Assembly: GCA_015680905.1 (NCBI GenBank)
Contig: CM027385.1
Span: forward strand, 82,109,501-82,173,500
Direction of reading: 5' to 3'
Origin: Coptis chinensis
Lineage: Eukaryota > Streptophyta > Magnoliopsida > Ranunculales > Ranunculaceae
DNA length: 64,000 nucleotides
The notes beneath the pieces are model-generated. The model was not told the DNA's origin, did no database searches, and saw nothing but the letters and a program-made list of their open reading frames with translations. Shown here in pieces: positions 1 through 10,399 of this stretch (within the stretch, counting starts at the first letter, position 1; every line of letters begins with the position of its first letter). The position numbers and the translations under genes were made by a program.

Positions 1-803
1 CAAATGAATCATGAAGGTTCATCCTACACTTGAATAGCTTTACAAAATCTACTAATTCTACATATCTGGCAAGTTCACCCCTAAACAAAAAAGTCAAGTT
101 CCAGTTAATACTCCTTAAAGGATATATATATATATATATATAAAACTCCTTAAAGGATCAAGCTATCGAGGACGACTGGAAATCTGCTAACTACATGGAG
201 GACCACGACATCCTAACTCTTTTAAACATTTACGGGGGAACAATTTTCATTTTATTTGCTTCCACTACTTACCAACATTAGTACGGGATTGAGGTATTGA
301 ACTGGGAAAAGGAAATAAAAGATGAGAGAGGTCACCCAATTACCTTCTCTATTTCTTCCTAGTCCTTTCTGGTAAATCCAAGCTCCTTGTCTAAGAAACC
401 CAATTACGATTTTTCTACTGAACACACAAAGAAACAAAAATAATTCAGTAAGGCTTACCTGAAATTGAATGAATTTGGTGAAGGGAAAATAATTGCACTG
501 AAGCTTACCTGGTTCACTTTTAATAAAAACGGATGAATGGGAGAAGATATGAAAATGAGTTTTGTATCTAATGGAAATTTCAGTAATAGATTAGCTGCCC
601 ATGTTTTGGACATTTGTTGGTTCTATCGTGGCAATATGATTGGCCTATTTAAGGGTTTATGAATCTTTTGCCATAAGTTTTCTATTTAGATAAATGTGCA
701 TACGTATTAGTTGAAGAAATAGTTTTTTCTATTAAATTATTGAGATATTTAATTTCTTAATGCTATGCTTAATTCAACACTTACAGAAATGCTAGTTAAG
801 TAG
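1..803. other. Intergenic, no gene seen
   Basis: AT-rich non-coding sequence. A short (TA)n run lies at about 125-141. The open frames here are short, lack splice context and resemble no family I know. Confidence 0.6.
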
Positions 804-804
804 T

Positions 805-813
805 TATATAAAA
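805..813 (+). promoter_or_regulatory. TATA box of the proline-rich membrane protein gene
   Basis: TATATAAAA lies about 47-55 bases before the ATG at 860. Transcription would be expected to start near 835-840. That excludes the upstream in-frame GTG at 818 and supports the ATG at 860 as the start. Confidence 0.55.
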
Positions 814-859
814 GAGAGTGTGTGAGAGACGGAAACACAGAATAAACGAAACTCACACC

Positions 860-1369
860 ATGCTTCATCTCCTCAATATCCTTTTCATTTATAGCTCTGC
901 ACCACCTTTTTCTCCACCACCCTTTTCTCCTCCTCCACCATTATCTCCACTACCATTCTCTCCACCATTCCCTCCACCATCCTTCCCGCCACCACTACCA
1001 CCACCCTCCTCCTCACAACATCACAATGAATTTGCCAATATCATAAATACTCTTAAAAAGGTTCTAAAATGGCTTTTAGGCTTTATGGCGGCAGCTGTAA
1101 CTGTTGCGACTTTTGTTAGCATCTGTTGGAAGTGCATGAGATGGGTGTTTTGTTTTGGAAAAACAAAAAAAGAACGAAGAAAAAAGAAACATAAAAGTGG
1201 AAGTACCAGCTCTACAGAAATGGAAAGTAGAAGTGGTGCTGTAGAAATGGAAAGTAGAAGTGGTGCTGTAGAAAGCCGTCAGGATGACTTGGAAGATCCA
1301 TCAGCTTTAGAGCCTGAGGAAAGAGAAGTCCCTTGGTTTGAGTGGGAGAAGGCGGTTTGGAAATGGTGA
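860..1369 (+). CDS. Small proline-rich single-pass membrane protein, unknown function
   Basis: Single-exon gene of 169 residues. I do not recognise the family. Residues 1-13 are hydrophobic and could be a signal peptide. Residues 15-50 are almost only Pro, Ser, Phe and Leu, in SPPPP and FSPP runs that recall extensin or PERK ectodomains. A hydrophobic segment at about 68-90 looks like a membrane span and is followed by a Cys/Trp-rich border. Residues 101-113 are strongly basic, then an acidic tail contains a perfect 9-residue tandem repeat (EMESRSGAV twice, about 120-137) and ends in WFEWEKAVWKW. The layout suggests an outer proline-rich domain, one span and a short cytoplasmic tail. The start is the ATG at 860 because a TATA box sits at 805. 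The in-frame extension to 818 begins with GTG and lies upstream of the likely transcription start. Confidence 0.55.
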   Translation: MLHLLNILFIYSSAPPFSPPPFSPPPPLSPLPFSPPFPPPSFPPPLPPPSSSQHHNEFANIINTLKKVLKWLLGFMAAAVTVATFVSICWKCMRWVFCFGKTKKERRKKKHKSGSTSSTEMESRSGAVEMESRSGAVESRQDDLEDPSALEPEEREVPWFEWEKAVWKW

Positions 1370-1769
1370 GGGAGTTAGGAGTTTGTTTGTTATGTAATGT
1401 AATGTAACTAATATAAGCTTAAGTATGAAGATGAGAAGATCACTGGTGTAAGAAAGATAATGGAAGTTGGTTATTATTATCGAAACAAAATATTTTTCCT
1501 CGCCGCTTTTACCAGGCCACTTCATTTTCGTTTATGTTGATCGACTTAAACTCCCCTGTAGATGGATTCTTGTCTGTAAATTTCCTTCTACCATTTCATT
1601 GATTTTCATGTTGATTGACTTATATTTTATGTCATTTTACTGTCTCAAATAATCTCTTAGTGTCTCAAATGAGTTCTTAATAAAACTGGCCGGTGAGTCC
1701 GAGAAGAAAGATTAAGGGTGCTAAACTCTCTCTTTCATTTTATTGGGCAAAATTGGGTACTTTGAGTTT
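1370..1769. other. Intergenic, 3' flank of the small membrane protein gene
   Basis: AT-rich sequence with no supportable gene. The first 100 bases probably hold the 3' UTR, with TAATGTAATGTAA-type plant polyadenylation context near 1395. Confidence 0.4.
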
Positions 1770-2074
1770 ATCTTTCTTTATTAAATCCAGCTATAAAATA
1801 GGTCATTTATCTCTTTGCATTGCAAAATCGTGGACGTGTTAAAAACAAAACAAGGGTGCAATGATTCTTTTAACCAAATTCAATTGTTAAGTTACAGAGT
1901 GAGCAGCAAGTAATCTAATTTCAGTTGTAGATTGAAAATGACATGCCCATGCATTTTGTTTGGTGTTTCACTCTTTGTTTTGCACTTTTGCTCGTTAGCT
2001 GAACAAATCCAATGGGCCTCCGAATTGAGTCCAAGCCCAATAAAACCGTCCCCTTAAACTTAATAAGCCAAAAA
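1770..2074 (+). repeat. Duplicated upstream region of the ATP phosphoribosyltransferase gene
   Basis: This stretch matches two blocks upstream of the intact gene. About 1780-1835 matches about 2805-2860 (TAGGTCATTTAT core). About 1855-2045 matches about 3750-3946 plus 4470-4520, including the GCAATGATTCTTTT and CCCAATGGGCCTCC stretches. The copy near the intact gene carries extra DNA at about 2870-3740 and a MITE at 3947-4438. It is the promoter part of a segmental duplication whose coding part is the broken fragment at 2075-2371. Confidence 0.7.
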
Positions 2075-2371
2075 ATGGTGTCAATGTTTCAAACCAATCC
2101 TACATTTTTCTCAATACCATATTTACCCTCTCACATTTTTCTAAAACCCAACAGCCCAGTTACGTGTTTTGCTTCTCCTGGAATTTTACTGAACGAACTG
2201 AAATCCGAGCAAAGGTAGAATGGCTTCTGAAACTTTGGTAATTGACAATTGGTCACTCTTTATTTTATCCATTTGAAAGAAATTATGTGAGTTTTTTGTT
2301 AATTTGTTTTATTGTTAAATGAAGGATTGCCAACTTTCTGTTCGACAAGTGAATCCTCGACAATATGACCA
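2075..2371 (+). pseudogene. Truncated 5' copy of the ATP phosphoribosyltransferase gene
   Basis: The sequence from the ATG at 2075 closely follows exon 1 of the intact gene at 4617 (same transit-peptide stretch, then GGTAGAATGGCTTCTGAAAC). It continues through an intron-1-like stretch into the start of exon 2 (GATTGCCAACTTTC near 2324). It is dead: after GAAATCCG it lacks about 16 bases present in the intact exon, so the reading frame ends near 2218; the last bases of exon 1 are missing; and similarity stops around 2371 in exon 2. No later exons are present. It is a partial tandem duplicate about 2.5 kb upstream of the functional gene. Confidence 0.8.
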
Positions 2372-3946
2372 TATGACCGAGTATGGTATCAATTTTTTTT
2401 CTGTGTTTGTGGCCTTGTGGGAAACCGAATCTGGAACTGTTATATAAGACCCATCAATGATTATGATAAGGGCCAATTTCACGACAGTTGATATTGTCTC
2501 CCACAACTATAAGTCTATAACACAGGCATATAAAATGAAAAAATGTGAACGAACTTCAGACTTTTCACCTATCATGGGTCACGGAAAGCAGAAAGTTTAG
2601 ATTTTTTTTACATTAAATAGTTCTAAACAAAAATCTGTCATCGCACTAGCTTACACGACACTGCTTAAGGGTTCTAAGTTAAGGTATTCTCGGTTCTTTT
2701 GAATTTTGTTAACAAATTTTTCTTTATGTGCTAAGTTAAAAAAGGGGTGACTGGGAAAGGTGGGTAGGGGAACAAAATGGTTTCTTGGTAGTTTTTCTCT
2801 TTCTCAAATCCTGCTATTAAATAGGTCATTTATGTCCTTTGACATTGCAAAATCAAGCGTGGAATTTCTTACCGTGTTGGTTTTGTTGGCCAATTAAAGT
2901 TTTAAATCAGTCTGTAAGAAAATTACAATCATCACATTAGCAGAAGATGAACATTGGAAGAATAAGAAAGTAGAGAAGAAAAAAAAAAAGGAAAAGGGAA
3001 ATAATACTATAGTTGTGAACTGTGAATATCAACGTCAAACTCACAATGTCTAATGCATGCGTTTGTGGGAACATTGTCACACCAAAAAGGTGTAGTTTAC
3101 CAGCACAATTGTTGTTTCATTCGTACTTCAGGATGACTGAAATTTTCTGACTAGTTCTGAAAAATCGAAATTCCAATATATTCCTACTAAATTTCAAATT
3201 TTACAATCATCCGTAGTAGTATAATGTTATTTCAATTCCATTTCGTTTTAATTAAAAACCAAAATATTTGACGGAATTCTGCAATTACATTAGTAATCAC
3301 AAATTTATTATCCCCATGTTTATATGCAAGTAGAGTACATAAAAACATGATGATCACCGAGCGGAAGCAACAACTCCAATGTGCGTGCTTAGCTAGTAAA
3401 AGAAGTCATGAAAGGATAGGTTATACAATATAAATATATAATCTATAAGAGTTTGAATCGGTTCCTTTAGAAAAAAACAATGAAAAAGAAAAAAGAAAAT
3501 CTCACAAGCTAATAAGTTTCCTAAAATAGGGCCAGGTATAGAAAGAAAATGACATTCCAACGCCGTCAAGTTAAAGGAGGTATTACCAATAAGAGCGTGG
3601 GTAAATTATGGCACTGGTGTTCAAATTTATGAAATGGCATGGCACTTCATATCTTGTAATCTCATACAGGCTTTGACACATAAATTATTCTTATGCATGC
3701 ATACCAAAGTACCAAACAACGTGTTTCCTTCTTGCAATGATTCTTCCTTCTTGCAATGATTCTTTTGACCAAGTTCAATATTCTTTAACCACAGTTTTAC
3801 AATATAGGTTAATATAGGTTGTTAAGTTAAAGAGTGAGTAGCAATTAATCTAATTAAAGGTGCAGATAGAAAATGACATGCCATCCATTTTGGTTGGTGT
3901 TTGACGGTTTGTTTTGCTCAATTGCACACTGAGCTGAAAAAATATC
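2372..3946. other. Intergenic between broken and intact ATP-PRT copies
   Basis: No gene supported. It holds the distal duplicated promoter block (about 2795-2865), about 870 bases absent from the upstream copy, and the proximal duplicated block (about 3750-3946). A short direct repeat (CTTCTTGCAATGATTCTT, twice) lies near 3729-3765. Confidence 0.6.
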
Positions 3947-4438
3947 AGTGTTCTAAAAAACGCTAGGCGGCAGTTGGGCTGTGGGAGAGCGCTTAGGGCG
4001 TAAGCCTTCTAGGCAGTGTCTAGACGGATTAGGTGCTAGGTGATTTTTTTTTATAATATATATAATAATTCGTCCACACATATACTACAAGAAATGAAAA
4101 AAATCATTTACTATAACTCAAAAAATAAACACAAACAAAGATATACTTATTACAAAAATGCGTAATAATTGAGGAATATTGACTTCATATAAAAACATAC
4201 TCTTTGTTATAGTGACATATAATTTACATTAGACTTAAGTCTTTTAAACTCATTCAAATCTTAAGCCTACACGAGTCTTTATTTTTCAACATTTAATCAT
4301 TCAAAAAAAAAAAACTTAGTTGGATCGCCTAGAGGCCGCCTAGTCAGTCCACCGATTTTTTAAACGATTAGGGCCTAAGCAAGTCGGTTGAGCACCGCCT
4401 AGCGCCTAGAGACTGCCTAGACTGATTTTTAGAACAAT
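3947..4438. mobile_element. MITE (TGTTCTAAAAA...CGCCTAG family), copy 1
   Basis: About 492 bp, no coding capacity. It begins AGTGTTCTAAAAAACGCTAG and ends with the inverted form (ATTTTTAGAACAAT), with GC-rich CGCCTAG-type arms inside both ends and an AT-rich middle. The flanks AAAAATATC (left) and AAAAATCAT (right) look like a decayed 9-bp target duplication. A second, closely similar copy with a clear 9-bp duplication is at 20981-21482, so the family is probably a non-autonomous Mutator-type MITE. This copy sits 180 bp upstream of the ATP-PRT start codon and is absent from the truncated duplicate, so it inserted after that duplication. Confidence 0.7.
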
Positions 4439-4616
4439 GTGAAAAATCATGAAAACATAACCCAATCTAAACCAGGCCAGCCCAATGGGCCTCCAAATTT
4501 AGCACAGGCCCGACAAAGCCGTCACTTGTCACTAAACAAAAAACAAGTGTCATCTTAAACTTAAACCCATCAACTGTTTGAAGAAAATTTTCTTCCGCCA
4601 CCAAAAAAACCAAAAA

Positions 4617-7600
4617 ATGGTGTCAATTCAAGCTTTATTATTTCAAACCCATCCTTCATTTTTCTCAATACCATCTTTACCCTCTTACATTTCTCTAAAA
4701 CCCAACAACACAGTTACTTGTTATGCTTCTCCTGGTATTACTGATAGAACTGAAATCCGTCTTGGTTTGCCAAGTAAAGGTAGAATGGCTTCTGAAACTT
4801 TGGAACTACTCAAGGTAATAATTCACATTTCACACTCCTTATTTATCCATTTCAAATAAAGTATGTTTCTTTTTGTTAATTTGTTTGGTATTAATCAAGG
4901 ATTGCCAACTTTCCGTTCGACAAGTGAACCCTCGACAGTATGTAGCTGAAATTCCACAGGTAATTTGCTGCAATTTTTGAACTGCAATGTTGTTTAGTTG
5001 AACATATGAATGTTGTTTAGTTGGGACATATATAAATATGACCAAGGTATCTATTGATGTTTGTTGCAGCTCTCAAACTTGGAAGTATGGTTTCAGAGGC
5101 CAAAAGATATTGTTCGCAAATTGTTGACTGGAGATTTGGACCTTGGTATTGTGGGTCTTGATACACTGTCTGAATACGGCCAGGTAGGTGTTAAACATTG
5201 ATAATTGAGTTGGCTATGGTATTCTCAGTTCAAATTTTGTGCAGTGTAATCTAATCTTCAAACGAAATAGTTAGGAAGTCAATTCTATGAATTAGTTGTG
5301 TCTTAATTAAGTAGCATGACTAATGAGAGTATGCCCAAATTTTTCTAAGAGTTCTTATTGTTTTGGCCCCCCTTACCTTGGCTTGGACATAACTCAGACA
5401 AAGTAGACTTTTTTACTTTTAACGGTTTGGACATCGTTTTCAATATGGGATGTGAACTAGTACTATTAAACCCTGGGATCATTAATTGGATGTTATCAAA
5501 TTATGATAATATGAAGAAATCAATTCTGTTGCAACATGGACCTGATCTTAGTTTGATTAAGTGCCAATTGTATGAGAAGTAATCGTGTAGTACGGGTACT
5601 GTCTTCGGTCAAATGACATGATCTTTGTTACCTGAAACTTAGTTTGCGATTGAAGTCTTTAGTTTTTTAGAGTGATTGGTGGGCTCATACTTACCATGAA
5701 AGGTTTATTCTGTATATAACTTTTGCAGGGGAATGAAGATTTGATTCTAGTTCATGATGCGCTCGAGTATGGGGATTGTCACTTATCTATTGCAGTACGT
5801 ACTTCTTATGTTAGCTTTGTTTATTGGCTAAAACTAGCATGCTGAATTTTGTCTGTTGTTATCTTCAATACTCTATTCTGATAATTGCGTTTTGTAAATT
5901 GCAGATTCCCAAGTACGGAATTTTCGAAAATATAAATTCACTCAGTGAGCTAACACAAATGCCTCAATGGACCAAAGATAAGCCTCTGCGAGTTGCAACT
6001 GGCTTTACCTATGTATGTTCATAATTTAATACCTCCTTTTGCAATGATTTCATTGTTCTTTCTCAGTGTTTGTTTAAAATTCTTTTCATATGTTCACAAG
6101 TATATACTTGGTTCTTTTTCCTTTGTCAGTTGGGCCCTAAATTTGTGAAAGAGAAGGGATTGGAGCACGTTACTTTCTCAACAGCTGATGGTGCACTGGA
6201 GGCAGCCCCTGCGGTAGGTATTTCTTCTTAACTGTAGAAATTTCTTATGGTTCATTGTATTACCATTCCTTTGTATTGTATTCCCCTCTTTCATAGCATC
6301 TGGTTCTGTAAGTTAGAATTCTCTTGTTGTCCTTAGACGTGGCTTCTTTTCTTTTACTATCCTTGTTTTTCCTCATCTTGTATACACACATGCATGCACA
6401 TACATATGGTTTAAATCCAGTTACTACCATTATTTGACAAATTTGTTTGAAAACGGATTAAAGGGATCCCCTAAATGATGAGATAAGTGCTGATCTTTTG
6501 TGAGGATTATCTCTTCATCATAGATCATCCCGCTTAGCTCTAATATCTTTAACCTCATAAAATATTGTACACAATTACAAAATAATGGACAGTCAATACC
6601 TTCCATATTCCCTATCCACTTTGACATAGTTAGAGGTATTGGAACATACTGATTTTCTGAGAGCACTGGACTCACATAGAACATACAATTGCAAGCAAAA
6701 CACACCAACATCAGCCCATGACAACAGCTCAACAGTGTAAGAAAGAAGTTGAGATTTCAACGTAAAACACCTACTCTAATTAGATCTATGTGAATACTAT
6801 CAATCTGTTCTATCTGAGCAGATAAAAGACATATTACCTATGAACGACTTTTGTGTTTGTTGTATTTCTGTTTCTTCTAGGTGTCATTCTGATGTGTCCG
6901 GGAACTCCTTTGCTGGCGTTTCTCCTTGTTGCCTATGGTTTTCTTAACATTTTCTTTTTTGTTTTAGATGGGTATAGCAGATGCTATTTTAGATCTCGTC
7001 AGTAGTGGAACAACCTTGCGCGAAAATAACTTGAAAGAAATTGAAGGTGGAATTGTGTTAGAAAGCCAGGTAGCCTTTATTTCTAATTTTTGTATGCAGC
7101 TGCTTTCCTAATTTCACTTTCTTATGTCTTGTTAATAGCAAAAATAAAAAAATTTGGGTTTTCTCTCACATTTATTGTTCTCTAGGCTGTACTTGTCGCA
7201 AGCAAGAAATCTCTTATCCAGCGAGAAGGTGTTTTGGACACTACTCATGAAATTCTTGAAAGACTGGAAGCTCATTTGAGGGCAGTTGGTCAGTTCACGG
7301 TGGGCATCGTATTGTTTGTTTGAATTTTTTTTACCCTCAACTCCTTGTCTTGCACTCTTAAGTCATACCCTTTTGGTGGCAGGTAACTGCAAATATGAGG
7401 GGAAGTAGTGCAGAGGAAGTGGCTGAGAGAATTCTAAGCCAGCCGTCATTATCTGGGTTGCAGGCAAGTGTTCAGAAGGAGAGTCTTAACAATTTTCTTC
7501 CTTCTCTGAGTAGGACATACACAGACCACATTTCATTATAGATTTATAGTAGTAATTTTTACAAGAATGCTATCACAAACTTTCAGAATGGGTTGAGGTT

Positions 7601-8607
7601 AACTTGTATTTTATATAGTAATCTTTTTCTATATGCATTTCTGCCAAAAGTGTGAGAAATACATGGTGGTTATACACATACAAATGATTTTCCAGTTTAC
7701 AATAGCTGACATAGGGATTAGTGGACTCTGCTGGGGGGAAGAGAATTTGATAGTTGATGTTACCTTTGCTTTCCATCCCTACTTCTTTAAATATAATAGC
7801 CTCTCATCAATACTATCTGAGGGAATTCTTAGCTGATGTCCAATGACCCAAATATGATGTGATTCTTTCTATGAAAAAATCTACGATGCCATTTTCTTTT
7901 CCTCCAAGTACTGTACTATATTAAAGGTTTTCTTATTTTGAGTGGGGTTTTCACAAATAAAGGTTCTGTTGTATTTTTTTTGATTTAGTTTTGAGATGAT
8001 TTTTAGTAGTATTTCATACAGCATTTGTTGTTAACCGAGAGCAGTTACTGAGATCTTGACATGATTAATAGGGGCCTACAGTAAGTCCCGTTTTCTGCAA
8101 ACGTGATGGAAAGGTTGCATCAGACTTCTACGCAATAGTTATTTGTGTACCCAAAAAGGCATTATACAAGTCTGTTCGACAGCTGAGAGCGGTAAGAAAC
8201 TTTTCCTACTTCACTCATATTACTCTGCGTCAGTTCAATTAATTATTGCATTTTATTCAATTACTCTATCCATAAACTTGAAATACTTTTCATCAATGTT
8301 ACATTGGCAAGCATTGTGTGCTCAAATCCAAGTTTTGGCTGACATGACAACATAAAATCTTATATTGCAAAGTATTCAAGTTTTGGCTAAATGGATTCAT
8401 CCAAGTTGGATATTCACGATATACCTCTGCTGAACTTTTCGGTTCAAGAATTCTTTTTATACAAGTTGCTGCCTTGTGAATTCAGTTGTCTATTTTCGTG
8501 TGTCAAACCAGATTGGCGGAAGTGGGGTTCTTATTTCTCCATTGACGTACATTTTCGATGAAGAGACTCCAAGATGGTGTAATCTTCTCTCGACCCTTGG
8601 CCTTTGA
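4617..8607 (+). CDS. HISN1: ATP phosphoribosyltransferase, chloroplast precursor
   Basis: It catalyses ATP + PRPP to phosphoribosyl-ATP, the committed first step of histidine synthesis in plastids. Eleven exons: 4617-4814, 4900-4959, 5070-5183, 5729-5794, 5905-6012, 6130-6213, 6968-7069, about 7187-7299, 7383-7463, 8072-8191, 8512-8607. They join to about 380 codons in one phase. Residues 1-45 are a Ser/Leu-rich transit peptide. The catalytic core starts at [11 protein letters not shown] (about 48). The PRPP-binding loop DLVSSGTTL lies at about 219-227. The end (about 305-380) resembles the regulatory domain of long-form HisG, so feedback inhibition by histidine is likely by family knowledge. 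The exon at 7383-7463 is followed by GC rather than GT (CAG/GCAAGT). A MITE sits just upstream and a broken 5' duplicate lies at 2075. Confidence 0.92.
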
Positions 8608-9233
8608 TCTTAAGAAGAAGCCAATTTATTGGCAGTAGATGATGGAGAGAATCTATAACACATTTTCTTGAGGCTTAACCAGGAAGTTCATTTACTGTAT
8701 CTTAAACACTTGAACATGTATTTCTTTTTTGTGAACTATCTATTCATTTTGAATAGTAGAAACAATTCAAAGTTAGGTTGCCCTACACTTCATCTGTTCC
8801 AATCCAATAAAACCAAGGCTGCTATTCTTTTGCATTCATTTTCCACATTGTAAAGAAGTCCAAAATGGCTTGTATGGTCACACTGCTCGCTCGTCGACAG
8901 CCACACATGGAGTGAATATAATATCGGTAACAAGTATCACGGAATTTTGTTATAAAATGGATCAGAATCAGATACATTTTTTTGTTAGTTGGTGAACGTA
9001 ACAAATTCAGTGGGTGTAAATAATGACACACCTATAACAACAACAACAACAACAACAACTTTAAAAAAAAAAAAAAAAAAAAATCTTTTATACCTATCTT
9101 GTAATACCTAATCTCTTTCATACCTTCCTCCAAACTTAGCCTCATTTCCCCCAAAAACACACCAGATTTCAGACCACCCCTCAATATTTCCAGATCCCAT
9201 CTAAACTTTCCACGTCATCAATCAAATCTTAAG

Positions 9234-9264
<31 letters not shown>

Positions 9265-9270
9265 TTCAAT
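8608..9270. other. Intergenic with (CAA)n and poly(A) tracts
   Basis: 3' flank of the ATP-PRT gene, then the F-box promoter region. It contains a (CAA)n microsatellite at about 9033-9058, a poly(A) tract at about 9063-9083 and a second at about 9240-9264. No gene supported. Confidence 0.6.
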
Positions 9271-9307
9271 ATGGCCTGAGCCAGATTACACCAATCCGAA
9301 TCCGGAC

Positions 9308-10399
9308 GTGATAATAGACCATGACCATTTCGATCGAATACCGGACTCATTATTACTAATCGTATTTAACAAAATCGAGGACGTGAAAACATTAGGACGG
9401 TGTTGCGTAGTCTCGCGTAGATTCTACGCCCTCGTGCCACAAGTTGACAACGTGGTCGTACGCGTAGACTGTGTGATTTCAGATGATGACTCGTCATCTG
9501 GAAGTGGTTGTAGTGATAAAAATCGAGGGGTGTTCTCGAGTTTTGTTAGATTCTTTTACGGTGGGATTGTTAAGCCACTACAATCAATTGGGCAGTTTCT
9601 TGGTTCGTCGAAAAGATCGAATGGTGGTGGGTCTATAAATTCGACTACTGCTTCGACGTCGGATGATGAGATTGGATCATCATCATCAAGTGGTGTGACT
9701 CATCATTCACCAACACAGGTGTTGAAGAATTTTAACGAGATTCGTAGTCTTCGAATTGAGCTGCCCAGTGGGGAATTGGGGATAGGGGATGCGGTTTTAT
9801 TGAAATGGCGAGCGGATTTTGGTTCATCGCTTGATAATTGTTTCATTTTAGGCGCGTCGTCGGTTATTCCTAAGGAGAATAATGTTACTGTGGCTGTTGG
9901 TAATAGTTCAGATGATAATGGGAGTATTCCTGAATCGTTTTATACAAATGGGGGTTTGAAATTGCGAGTGGTTTGGACTATTAGCTCTTTGATTGCTGCT
10001 TCTGCTAGGCATTATTTGCTACAGCCTATAATTGCTGAGCATCAGACGCTTAACAGTTTGGTTTTAACTGATTCGGATGGGCAAGGGATGCTTTGTATGA
10101 ATAAAGATCAGCTGGAAGAACTGAGGGTGAAGCCGTTATCACCATCTACTGCGGCGAAAAGAACACTTGTGCCTGCTCTTAATATGAGGCTTTGGTATGC
10201 ACCACATTTGGAGCTTCCTAATGGGGTTGTGTTGAAGGGGGCGACATTAGTTGCTATTCGACCGAGTGAACAGACACTGGTTAAGAAGGATGTGTCTGAT
10301 GGATCTTGGGTTTCGACTGCATTTGAGGAGCCTTATGGTACTGCTGCCAAGCTTTTGGTGAAAAGACGGACCTATTGTCTTGAGATGAATTCATTCTGA
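9308..10399 (+). CDS. F-box protein (At5g46170/At1g30200-like), start codon disrupted
   Basis: Substrate-recognition subunit of SCF ubiquitin ligases by family. The open frame gives 363 codons in one exon. An F-box lies at about residues 8-50 (FDRIPDSLLLIVFNKIEDVK, then LGRCCVVSRRFYALVPQVD). A Ser/Gly-rich acidic linker follows (about 60-135), then the conserved C-terminal part (about 145-363). The coordinates start at a GTG, which is not a credible start. The frame stays open upstream to about 9272 but has no ATG. An ATG at 9271 stands directly before the expected N-terminus but reads ATG GCC TGA. One fewer C there would join it in frame to the rest, so either the assembly has one extra base or the start is broken. 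A donor-like AAG/GTAAAT at about 10416 and an acceptor near 12292 suggest a 3' UTR intron. Confidence 0.8.
   Translation: MIIDHDHFDRIPDSLLLIVFNKIEDVKTLGRCCVVSRRFYALVPQVDNVVVRVDCVISDDDSSSGSGCSDKNRGVFSSFVRFFYGGIVKPLQSIGQFLGSSKRSNGGGSINSTTASTSDDEIGSSSSSGVTHHSPTQVLKNFNEIRSLRIELPSGELGIGDAVLLKWRADFGSSLDNCFILGASSVIPKENNVTVAVGNSSDDNGSIPESFYTNGGLKLRVVWTISSLIAASARHYLLQPIIAEHQTLNSLVLTDSDGQGMLCMNKDQLEELRVKPLSPSTAAKRTLVPALNMRLWYAPHLELPNGVVLKGATLVAIRPSEQTLVKKDVSDGSWVSTAFEEPYGTAAKLLVKRRTYCLEMNSF

Noticed and set aside
818-859. In-frame 14-codon N-terminal extension of the small membrane protein
   Set aside because: It begins with GTG and lies between the TATA box and the expected transcription start, so the ATG at 860 was chosen.
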